A DNA stretch of 64,000 nucleotides, from the NCBI RefSeq assembly GCF_033807715.1, contig NC_084587.1, positions 22,964,017 to 23,028,016 on the forward strand, written 5' to 3'. A program made the translations under genes and the position numbers. A model generated the notes under the pieces. It saw only the letters and a program-made list of their open reading frames with translations, made no database searches and was not told the origin of the DNA. Within the stretch, counting starts at the first letter, position 1; each line of letters starts with the position of its first letter. Below, piece after piece: positions 38,201 to 49,700 of the stretch. This stretch comes from Cololabis saira (taxonomy: Eukaryota > Chordata > Actinopteri > Beloniformes > Belonidae).

Positions 38201-38408
38201 CAGTGGTGTAAAGTAACAAAGTACAAGTACTTCGTTATTGTACTTAAGTAAGATTTTTGAGAATTTGTACTTTTATTGATACTTTCATTTTTCTGTACTT
38301 TTACTTTTACTTTGTTACATTTTCAAAGAAAAAAAATCGTACTTTTAATCCGCTACATTTAAAATTGGACACGTCGTTACTCGCTACAAATTAAAGAACA
38401 GCACAGCG

Positions 38409-38530
38409 GGGGCTGATTTATGGTTCCGTGTTACACCGGCGCAGAGCTACGGCGTAGGGTACGCGGCGACGCACACCCTACGCCGTAGCCTACGGCGTAC
38501 GGTGTGCGTCGATTTAACGCGGAACCATAA
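38409..38530. mobile_element. Hairpin miniature element, nested copy 1
   Basis: GGCTGATTTATGGTTCCGTG on the left pairs with inverted CGCGGAACCATAA on the right, around a CCTACGCCGTAG-rich palindrome. Confidence 0.6.
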
Positions 38531-38659
38531 GGCGGACGGGAAAGAAGGGGGGCGCGTGAATATACCGAGAAGGAGCCGCAGCTCCCGGGAGAGTTGCGCC
38601 GCAGAGGCGGGCCGGAAGGCCAGAGGAACCGCCGTCGCGTCGAGTACCGATGAGGACTG

Positions 38660-38757
38660 AAGCCTGAATTATGGTTCCGCGTTAAATCGACGCAGAGCCT
38701 CGCCGTAGGGCACGGGCCCTGCGTTGGTGTAACGCGGAACCATAAATCAGCCTTGAG
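38660..38757. mobile_element. Hairpin miniature element, nested copy 2
   Basis: AAGCCTGAATTATGGTTCCG on the left pairs with CGCGGAACCATAAATCAGCC on the right; same family as copy 1. Confidence 0.6.
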
Positions 38758-39390
38758 CGGCAGCCGACGCGTGTCCATGCGCACCATTCTTTGATTCCAC
38801 CCCTTCTAAGGTGGTTTTGGCATTTAAAAGTTCAAAAGTCTCATCCTTTATCAGCTGGGGTTGCTTAATGTTGTCACTGCATACTACAGGCTGGGGGTGA
38901 ACCTGTCAGCGGGGCCAATGGGGTACAGCAGCAGTGATGAGCAAAGGGAGAAATTAAAATGGGGTAATGGAAACAAACGCTAAAGGGGTCAGAATAATAT
39001 CACCATTATTTAGAGTTGTAAGCAAATTCTTGGATTCTTCATTTCTTTGCAATCCTTTTGAAAATAATGTTGTACTTTGAATTTTGTACTTTGTACTTTG
39101 TACTTTTGTACTTAAGTACATTTTACACCATGTACTTTTGGTACTTTATTATATTTAAGTTGAGGTACTTTTATACTTTTACTTAAGTAATGTTCTTAAT
39201 GGGTACTTTTTACTTTTACTTAAGTAATTTTCAAGCAGAAAATTTGTACTTTTACTTAAGTACAATATTTTTGTACTTTTTCCACCTCTGTAACAAACTA
39301 ACAAAGTTAGCTTGCTCTGAAATACAACATTGAGCCAAAAATATAATGCAACGCTTGCTCTGGAGGAGAGATGCCTATCTTGCCCCGGCA

Positions 39391-39850
39391 TTCCTCTTGG
39401 ACATAAAGTTTTGCTACACGCATGCAGATGTCAGCAGAGCTGCTCGATCTGTCACTTCACAGACCCTGGAGTGCCTTTGGTGGACAAAGCGGGGATTCTG
39501 GACTCCACAATTCATTTGAACCAACTTCCGACGTATTCCTCACCGGGGCAGCGTGGAGTTGTCACCGTCCCGGGAGTCATACCTGGTCGCCATTCCTGGC
39601 TTTTTCCTTGAACAGCTCCGTTATTATTCCCGAGTTAGAAGTTAGAAGTCACCACGCTACACACCGCTAGCCGCTGCTGCTGCTGCTGCTGCTTCAAGGA
39701 GCTATGTTTTACCAGCTTAACTGGAAACCTCCGGCTGAAACGGCGGTGATTTAATACTGGCCTCGTTTGTTTTTTTAGGCTATAAAAGTAAGTCGCATTT
39801 GGTGGCAAGTTTCCCCCCCGTCCCGTCGTTGAACACAACTGCAGAGAGAG
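39391..39850 (+). promoter_or_regulatory. arhgap10: Probable ARHGAP10 promoter and 5' UTR
   Basis: GC and CpG content rise here relative to the AT-rich tandem repeats on the left, and the region leads into the first coding exon. It contains a short GCT trinucleotide repeat (about 39673-39692). No TATA box is evident at a convincing position. The transcription start cannot be placed by eye. Confidence 0.4.
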
Positions 39851-40004
39851 ATGGGACTACACCCGCTGGAGTTCAGCGAGTGCTATCTGGACAGCCCCGG
39901 TTTCAGGGAGAAAATAAAGGCGCACGAAGCAGAGCTGGACAAAACCAACAGGTTTATCAAAGAACTGTACAAAGATGGGAAGAACCTCATCAATGCGACG
40001 AAAC
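39851..40004 (+). CDS. arhgap10: ARHGAP10 coding exon 1
   Basis: Residues 1-51 plus one base of residue 52. Start context has G at -3 and G at +4. It encodes the start of the BAR domain, ending in NLINATK, with donor gtaagt. Confidence 0.95.
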
Positions 40005-43000
40005 GTAAGTCTTGGCTGGCACATAAACGTCTGTATTTGTGTGATTGGTGCAACAGCTTTCTTATGCCGCGTTCCATTTGTCCTCGGAAGTGGGGATTTC
40101 CCAGTTCCCAGTTGGATTTTTCAACTGGAACGCCCCTGGAAGTGGGATTTCCCACTGGGAAAGTGGGAGAGTCTTCACCACTCCCGAGTTCACATTCCAA
40201 GATGGCTGCCCCGGTTGTAAACAGTAGAAGAGAGCCCTGTAAAAATTCGTAGCACTTCATTCTAGTTTTGGTCACACTAAATCAGTCATATACAAGTATT
40301 GTTCGGCATATATATGCTGCTATAGTGTAATTTACATTTTTCATGTGGTATATGCGAACTACAAACTTGTTTTCCTACTTTGTAACTGGAACGCTGATAA
40401 CTCTGCTGTGATGTCATTCTCAGTTCCGAGTTCCGACTTCCGAGGTAAATGGAACGCAGCATTAAAGGCTGATTTATGGTTCCGCGTTAAATCAACGCAG
40501 AGCCTACGGCGTAGTCTCTGCGTTGGTGTAACGCGGAACCATAAATCAGCCTTAAGAGTTGCTGCAGAAAAGTACTAAAGTTGCTCTGACAGGTTCTGAG
40601 CTGTCATTCTTTCCCTGATCAGATCCTGGAGGCGTTGTCTTTTCTATCGCTGTCAATATTTACTCTGTAATATGAGGGCAGTTTTGAGGTTTACAATGGG
40701 ATAACAAGTGCTGTCAACACCTTTTACTATTTTCCCACATTTACACACAGTCCCCAGTTGGATTTTATTAGCTCTGTCAGCTCTAAATCTTGTTTTTAAG
40801 CACACGTTGTTGAAACATAATCTAAAACGCACTGCTGTAGGAAAATCTAATTACTAAATTAATTACGAAATTCAATCAAAAATGCATTCGAAAATCATCC
40901 AACACTGATTATATCGCTAATTTATTGATATTGTTAATTAAAGCAATTGTAAACAACTTTAATCCTGCATGAATGTCATTTTGTTTCTTGTCAGAGTCAC
41001 TTGCACATGGTTTTCCTTTCTAAAACCCACACTTAGGGGTGCAGTAGTGTGTTTCTGTTGCTCATTAATTCCAGGTATGATTTTTATTTGGCCTTAAGGA
41101 GAATTTGCATTCCTTTAAGGTAAAGATTCCGCTCGGGGCTGTTAAACTTTCAATGAGACAAAAACAGTCCCTCTAGACCTTTAGGGAAATATTTCAGGTT
41201 GACATAATTCTTTTATATTGCGTCTGTAGATGTGATTGTACTGTGGCATAAGTGATATGTTGATAAGTTTGAGACGATGAAATCAAGTACTGCAGGATCT
41301 TCTACAACTCTGGGATGATATCCAGCTTTCTCCTTACAAACTTTTAACCTTATCTCCTTGTGCAAGAGAAGCATGGCTTTCTTCATAATAATTACAGGCT
41401 GGTATAATATACCTGGGCTCAATTATATGATTCAAAATGTAATGATAAAAATAAAAAAGTCATCTTATAATGTACAAGCGTAGGTTTTGAGATATAAACA
41501 GACAAAGGATTTTCTTTTTTTGATCATTCAGAAGTTGTCTTTGAGTTTGGTAATGTGGTCCAATTTGTGTTAGATGAACATTTATTTTGATGGATTTTTT
41601 TTTTATCTCTGTCTCGAAGCAAATGATCTAAGATGGTGTTCCCAAAGTACTTGTCTTTAATTGTGCAAGGCTTTCATATTGAATGTGTAGTATTAATTTC
41701 CTTTCTATTCACAGTATAATCTAAAGAGTGCCCGCATAGCTTAATTCACTAAAACAGGACCGGTTGTATTTTCCCTGTTATTTGTTACTGGGTTTCAAAA
41801 CTGACTTGAAAAATTCTCTGTGCATCAGCAGTCTCAGAAACCCCGGTTACCCAACAGTTTCTGGCTAACTTCAGCAGTAACTAACATGCGTTCTTGTGGT
41901 TCCACAGCTGCGTAAAGCCACTCTATGTAGTGGGGCATATAGATCTGCTATGTTGACACAAGAACCACTGATACCCCTTTTACACCAAGCTGGTTCCAGG
42001 GCTGGTTCTTTGGTTTTACACAGCCTAAGCACCGGCTCCTGGCTCTCAAAACTGGTGCTACTGTAGCACCAGTTTTGAGCTGGGCCAGGTCTGGAACCAC
42101 TTTACGTCGGGGGCTACGTGCTTACGTCAAGGGCTGGGGGCGGGGCTGGGGACGGTGTTACTGAACAACCAAAGCAGAATAAACACGGAAGAGCGCCGTT
42201 TTTAAACAACGGAGCGTTGAAGACAGCGGTTAAGTTAGCAGACTCTTTTATTATTACATCAATTTATTTAATAATGGATGTAAAACAGAAGCAGCAGTGG
42301 TCTACGGTACAATCCATCAACAGTAACGTTGGCGGGCTCCGTGCCAACCGCGAACCGGCTCTAGCACCAGCACTAGCACCAGCCCTGGAACCAGCTTGGT
42401 GTAAAAGGGGTATGAGTGGGGATGGTCCGGCAGTCCGTCTCGTAATATCACTTTGTTCCAGTAGAGGTGCACTTTGTTGTGTTGAACAGAAACCAGGCTT
42501 GGCCCAAAGCTGCTGTTACTCATTCTGGCTTAAACTGTTCTCCAGTAACCGCGTGAATAATTGTTGTTGAGCTAGTATTTATTTTCATGCTGTTTGCCAA
42601 TTTGTAGAAGTCTCTCTTACTTCTCTCTCCTTGAAAAGTGTTTTCCAAAACCAGAAAATTCACATTGCATATTACTGTACTGTATGTACACTCAGGCTTT
42701 TTTGCTGTGTACAGAATGTCTTTGGACAGCAGTTGTGTTAACAATGCTTTATCATCCTGTATATTTAGAACGGTATAAACATGCCTGTCTTTTAGCAAAT
42801 ATTTCTACTTTATAAACAGTTTTTTATCATCAAGACAATGTTTTATTTGGCAGTCATGGCTTTATGTAGACACATTACATCCTCATTTAAATGAAGTAAT
42901 GTGGTTTTACCAGGAGAAGCTTCATGGGCTGTTATGGTGAACTCAGATATTCAGCCACATATGGCATATGCATTGATATTGATGCAGAGTTGTGTTGATG

Positions 43001-43670
43001 TCAACAAACTATACCGTTTCAGGAAGATGAGAAAGAAATGTGATGTCTTGTATTTCATGCCCTATGTGACACTGGCTGGACCATTTTTTTTTTGCTTTTG
43101 ATTCAAAGTGAGTCGGACAAAGTGGCATTAAATGTCAATAGTGTAGGATTATATATCAAGGGATTGGAAACCCTGGTCATATCCTCCCACTGGGGCTATT
43201 GCAAAACCAGTTAAAGTTTCAGGAAGGAACTGATGAACGTTTTCGTATGTGCTGACATAAAGTTATCTCTGCCTAATTCACATGACTGAAACTTCCTTAG
43301 TTCTTGTTGAAATTTCTGTGACGTGTTTTGGTCAAAATACCACAGAATTTAAGGTCTCCTCTCAGCCCTGTCCTGACATTTCTGTTGGTAGCTGCCAGTT
43401 TTGAGGGGTTGAGTGAGACACTTATATCCACTCCACCCCCTCTTCTGTTGGATGTGCCTCTTGAGATCAATAGTTCAGTTTTGTGCTTTTTATGAAATAT
43501 ATAAATCTGGACCCAATTTGCACTCTGCACACACTGAGGGCTAGTGGTAGTGAGTGAGGGCTAGTGGTAGAAAGTAGGGGATGTATTGGGATTGGCCCTT
43601 AGTCTGACATGTGAACATCACCACACACCTACATGACAGGTAGATTTACTCACATGGCAATGAGAACCCC

Positions 43671-43701
<31 letters not shown>

Positions 43702-46700
43702 AAAAAATGGAAGAAAACCAAAGGCTTTTGACAGATTTAAACAGGCCTGACACATGTTGGAAAAAGAAAAGTAAAACGTTACTAAAGTAAGCAAATCAAA
43801 ACAACACAGACAAGTCCATGACATTGTGCAGCTTTTCGTCTTTATGGCTCCCGCTTGTTCTGCTGCACTTTTAAAGTGACATCATTATTTTGTGACCGAG
43901 TACATCCTTTTGGCTACACAGAAGACATTAGTTACGCAGGCAGCCCTTCAGTGTGGCCCTGTGAAATGTTGCTTTTACACATACGGGCCACATGTGACCC
44001 AGACCATCTCCAAATGTGGTTTGAGGGACTGGATCTCATTGAATTCTCTTATGTATCTTGGGTACATTTACGATTATACTTAAGTTTGGCCAATTGTGAT
44101 TGAATCAGTCCGGACATATTTTAAAACCAAGTGTAGGGACCACTGATGCTACATGTAATAGCAGATGGGAACTTTAAACGTCCCAATTAAAACAGGGAAA
44201 ACTTCAAAAAAATGCACAAAATACAAAATACCTTTGTGGAAGTGCACATCCCATCTCAAGTTCAAACCAAGTTTAGATATTGCCATGAGCAAAGAAGTTG
44301 CAAAGAAACCCCATGTGCTAATCAGTCATCAGTTAACATGTTACATTTTTAAGACACTACAACTAGAACTAGCAGTAAGCGTGGCTTTGTATGGGACGTT
44401 TGCCCGACGTTTGCCCGACTGCGGCGTCTAATAAAAACATATCTTATATAAAAAAAATAAGACTGTGGTGACGATGTCTTTAAGACAGACTAAACCAAAC
44501 TTCAGATGCTTGCCAATAAAGTTAAATGAAATAAATAATGAAGAAAAAAGGGCAAAGGAGAATCTATCATGAACGGTTGAGCATTAGTGGTTGTTTGGCT
44601 TTTTCTTTTTTCATTGACAAAATAACCTCGGCACCCTATAGTGATCCGCTTGTGCCACTGTTCCTTCAAGTCAAGTATTGGGCAATATGTCTGAGAGTTA
44701 ACATTGATCAGGAATTGAGTCATGGTACTGGATTGTCATCCAGAGTGCATAAACAATGCATCAGAATAACTGAAACCATGTCAGTTGGTCAAAATAAAGA
44801 CCACAATGTCATTGAAATGTTGTTGTGGGGAATTAAGGTAGTTGTGGAAGCAAATAAAGAAATGGTTGCAAACCTCATTGAGCTGAACCAACAAAAAGAA
44901 GAAGTTATTGCTGATAAGGTTAGTTAAGGTCAAGATCTTGAATAATGGGGTGATATATCTTGCAATGCTTAGTCTTTGATAAGTAATGAAAAATGTAATA
45001 CCTGTAGTTGACCTGCAGACCTGGTAAAGAAAAGATGATATGTAAAGCCTTAGAATGATAAGAGGGTGCATTTTCTTTTTTTTTTACATAACTGTCTGCA
45101 TGACCTTTTTAAACAGCACCGGTCGAGTAATTTAAACATCATCCATCTGCTGCAGCAAATTCTCACAAAATAAATGGTTCCCATGGCTTAAACCCATATC
45201 TAAACTTAATAAATGACTTTGATATTTAAGTAGAGCTGTTCCTTATTTTGATAATTAATTTGCTACGGCCAGTTATTCATACGTGGCCAGAGTAGATAAC
45301 TTGGAATGATGATGAAGAAGTATCTTGTAAAGGCCAAAATAATAGATTATTATTGAAAACACTTTTGGTAATTGATGAACTGTTAAGACTGTGCTGCTTT
45401 TACTCTGTTTGTCTAGAAAGATCTATACAGATTTATACACTGGGGCAATGTGGGGTCCATCAGTGCCTTGCCAAAGAACACTTCAACATGTGGATTGTGA
45501 ACTCAGAAATCGCAGCACCAGTTTTCATAGTGGCAAACAGCAGCTAAACCTCCTGAGGAGGACCATGCTCTTCTTCAACTGTCTCATGAGAGTGTGAACA
45601 TGCGTTTGTTTTTCCTCTTCACAACATATGTGACATAAAATACCAGCAGTTTTCTTCCACTAACTCTGCAACTTGTACTTTTGCATCTCTGAAGATGAAA
45701 GGGTTGAAATCCTTTGGTAGGAGAATTTATGTTCTTGGACAGATGTCTTTGATGGGAAGACTTCAATTCGGGAGGCCAAGCTGTGTGTTGGCTGGATATG
45801 ACAGTCCACATCAGCCTAAATATGACAAAGAACTCGTTGACAGAACTTATTCAGGCCAATTCAGTTATCCTAATTGACAAGTAGACTAGGTTTGTCTGAT
45901 GAAAATGTTTTACTTTTGATTTGACCTCAGCATGATCTGATGTTTTGGCAGAGTGAAGTTTAGTTGTATTCCACCCTCAGCCTGTCCTTAACTCCCTCTG
46001 CTGCTACAGCTGGGAGGATGTCCCACTACGGAAAGTCCTTGGTTGTAAGAGGAAACTTCGAAGCGGGGCCCTGAGCCAGAGAGCCATGACATGGAAGTGC
46101 CCGCTAGTGCAGCAACAGACAGATGTGCTTCTGTTTCAGAGGGTTTCCTCCACAGGAACTGTGTCCTGTCTATACCCTCTCAAGTACACCTCATTGTTGT
46201 CTTTAGAAAACATTAATTGGTACATTGCTCACCCTGAAAGTTTGCATACTCTATCTCTGAATAGCTTGTTGTTTGTAAGCAGTGTTATCACTTTTGTTGC
46301 TTTGATTGTGTTACTGGCTTGTTGCTACAAATTCAAATGGGCCAGTCATAGTTACAACTGGATGCTCTCCAGTAAATCGATCATAAAACAACTGGAGCAT
46401 TTTTTTTTACCCCATCTTTTTTTTTTTCTTTTCACTTTAAAAAAACCATCTATGGGAAGGCCTTCTTCTCTTTGGCAGATGGGTTCAAGAGCTGCTTGCC
46501 ATATTGCGCTTTGGCTCGGTGCAGAAGTCTGTAATCGCATAGCTACGTTGCTCTGCCAAAATGTCACATCACATTCTTTTTATTAAAATCGCATTATCAC
46601 AAGATATTAACTCATGTGGGAGGAGCGCTTCTCATCACTCTCTCCAGACAGAGAGCTACTCTGAAAGTGTGTTATATGGCATTCATCTGGGGCTCTTTTT

Positions 46701-49700
46701 GTGATGCACCTTTAACTTTAAATTCAATTGTAAGACATTAAATATTAATACTAAGATGAGTCCAGTCCAGATACTACAAAATGTCTGTGTTAAACAGATT
46801 AGTTTTGATTGACTGGATGCTGTTCAGTGCAGCGGCAGCCTCGCCCTGCACTCTTATTATGAAGATCAGGAAGGGAAGTCATGAATGAAGTAATGTATGT
46901 TTTGTGGGCAGGGACGTGGTGGGAGTGGTTGGCTGAGCCGACTCTGCTAGGGGCAAAGGTTGGAGGCAAGTGGAGCAGAAAATCAGCCTGGAAAAGACGA
47001 AGAGTAAAACAGGAAGTACTGTGGAAAGACATAGCATGGAAAGACTGAGGGCCTGGATCAGGCAAGCTCCTGACCTGAGTGGCACATCTGTAGAAATCAT
47101 AACAAACAGCTCACCCAACATACGCCAACAAATACACTATGGACTTCTTTTAGCAGTTACCCTTTGACATGTGCTTAGATTTTATGGTTTGTTTCAGGAA
47201 AGACTTTGTTGCCACATCCAGAACATGTGATGTTGATTATCTTCTGACTTTGAAATGCAGTTGATGAAAATAAGCTAAGGTAATTAAAGGTTATTGTCCT
47301 AAGTCTACAGGTTTTTTATATTTCTTTTTTTTCTCCATCTCAAAATGTGATGCTACAGATGTACTGTGTGCTTTGGTATGTTTCCTTTTAGCTGCAATCT
47401 TTTGGGTCTCACATATGTATTTAGTGTTTTTTTTATCTTAATTTTTTCTTTAAAAAAAAAAGTTCTTCTTAAACCTTTTCTTCATAAATTTTGCTGGTTG
47501 TGCCACACAAGTGTGAGTCAGATATTGTAAGATATCAGGACCTTGGACCTTGGCAAAAAACTCATGTTCTTCAGATGGTTTGGAGATAGTGTAGTTAGAA
47601 GTGTCACTGACGGTACCTGCGTGTTCATTTCCTGTAATGAGAAAAGCCTTTCACATACGATGCAATATTCTCTATACTTCCTGTCGGGGTTAGGGCACAG
47701 TACAGGCGAGAAGGGTTCGCACATGCAAACCACGTCCATGTAGAATGCCAGTTGGTTGGGGACCAAAAACCATTCCACAAAGTCATTAGTTGACATTAGT
47801 TTTTTCTTTTGTGTTTTATTTCAGTTGAGGATTTTAATGCATGCTGTAATGTTCTACCTGTCCAAAATGCTTTAGCTTTATGCTTGGCATTCTCTGCACG
47901 AGTTGGGGCTGTTGCAAACGATAGATGACTGTCTCTGAGAGTCCGTGGCAATTGTAGTTCCAAATTGGTGGTCCTATGTCATAGGGCGTGAGCGGTTAAG
48001 CAATGGGGCATCTCGTAGACCTTGCAACTAAAAATTGCATGACATGATTTTCCAACTGTGAGAAATCCTGCAACTCTGTCTGTGGACCAGCTACCTAAAA
48101 TGCAACATGAAACAGGATATTAATCAGAGCAACTTGCCTTTCTCCCTAAGCATGACCAGCACCATATTCTCTTACTGTGCCATTTATACGTTATACGTAT
48201 TTTCGGCACACATACAGATGTGGAGACATTTTTTGTTACTCTTCCTTTAAAGTCAGAAATTCCACAATGGTCACCAGAATAACTTGAACCTGACAAAAGT
48301 AGTGGTAGAAAATAATTAACTGAAAATCAACTAATGAAAATCAAACATTTTCCAGCAGTTCCAGCAATGAGACACGATTATGTTGATGTTTGCATAGACG
48401 TAACTGACGTTTACAGGGACGTAACTGACGTTTGCATAGAGTATCTGACGTTTGCATATACGTAACTGACGTTTGCATAGAGTATCTGACGTTTGCATAG
48501 ACGTAACTGACGTTTGCATAGAGTATCTGACGTTTGCATAGACGTAACTGACGTTTGCATATAGTATCTGACGTTTGCATATAGTATCTGACGTTTGCAT
48601 GGAGTATCTGACGTTTGCAGTGACGTAACTGACGTTTGCAGCGACGTAACTGACGTTTGCAGCGACGTAACTGACGTTTGCAGCGACGTAACTGACGTTT
48701 GCAGCGACGTAACTGACGTTTGCAGCGACGTAACTGACGTTTGCAGCGACGTAACTGACGTTTGCAGTGACGTAACTGACGTTTGCATAGAGTAACTGAC
48801 GTTTGCAGCAACGTAACTGACGTTTGCAGCAACGTAACTGACGTTTGCAGCAACGTAACTGACTTTTGCAGCAACGTAACTGACTTTTGCAGCAACGTAA
48901 CTGACGTTTGCATTACAGTCCAATAGAGAGTATGCATTGACGTCACTTTCCCACTGGATCCCCTTTCTCGCACTCAGTGGCAAAACCGGCTGCAACTAGT
49001 AGGGGAAACTGTGGAGAAGACAGGATTACAGCTGATTATCGGCTTAAATTAAAGGCAGTTGGACTTGACAGTGACCCGTACAGTTACCCGAAGAACCAGT
49101 GGTCCATGGAAATTAATATTTAGCCATGAGTTTACTGATATTTATATGTACTTAATTTCTACGCCGGTGAAATACACAAAGCAAAGCTTGAAGGCATACA
49201 AAAGTCTTGACGCTTGGTCCTACTTCAAGGCAGGATTTGTTGGCGAAATTAAAGTGATGAGGACACCGAACTTTATGATTTGACCGTTAAACGTTAACTA
49301 CCCAAAAATCCAACATTACCTAATACAAAATGGGAACCGGAAATCCACGTTTCGGTGCCTGGAATCCAGTTGTTTCTGCAAATTGCAGCGATCCATTTGT
49401 CTCTCATAAGCTTATTTTTCAGCAGTCTGTAAAACGATAACTCCGATTTCTTGCTAAATCTATGAGTAGAGGCGATCGCACAACAGCTCTTTCCAATTTT
49501 AGATGTTTTTGAGTTGCTCAAACTGAAAGTTTACGCTGCCACTCAGTCTTTCTGCCACTCAGTAGGCGTAACCCGCTGTGAAGTTGCATCCGTGACGTCA
49601 TGCGCATTCCCTCTATAGACCGTAGACCTCTGAATGAGAAATGCCTAGCTACTTGGAGATGGTCTTATAGCCTTTACCTTTAGCATGCTTATCGAACTTA

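Larger units (their letters stand above)
38201..39290. mobile_element. hAT-like element, 1090 bp, exact 8-bp target duplication
   Basis: Starts CAGTGGTGTAAAGTAACAAA and ends TTTTTCCACCTCTG. TAACAAAC is exactly duplicated at 38193-38200 and 39291-39298, inside the simple tail of the LINE on its left. It contains hairpin-family copies at 38409-38530 and 38660-38757. No transposase frame. Confidence 0.85.

Noticed and set aside
42118..42570. 150-codon plus-strand frame
   Set aside because: Starts inside the miniature element at 41974-42410 and runs into non-coding intron sequence; repeats such as ALAPALAP come from subrepeats.
46086..46586. 166-codon plus-strand frame in ARHGAP10 intron 1
   Set aside because: No domain, no good splice borders, low-complexity segments (poly-F from T runs); most likely chance.
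48383..48913. CRISPR array
   Set aside because: Units are contiguous with no unique spacers, and the window is vertebrate DNA.
48341..48995. Long minus-strand open frames (194-210 codons) with seven-residue periodic peptides
   Set aside because: They are a by-product of the 20-21-bp minisatellite, open in all three frames, with no splice signals or non-repeat coding sequence.
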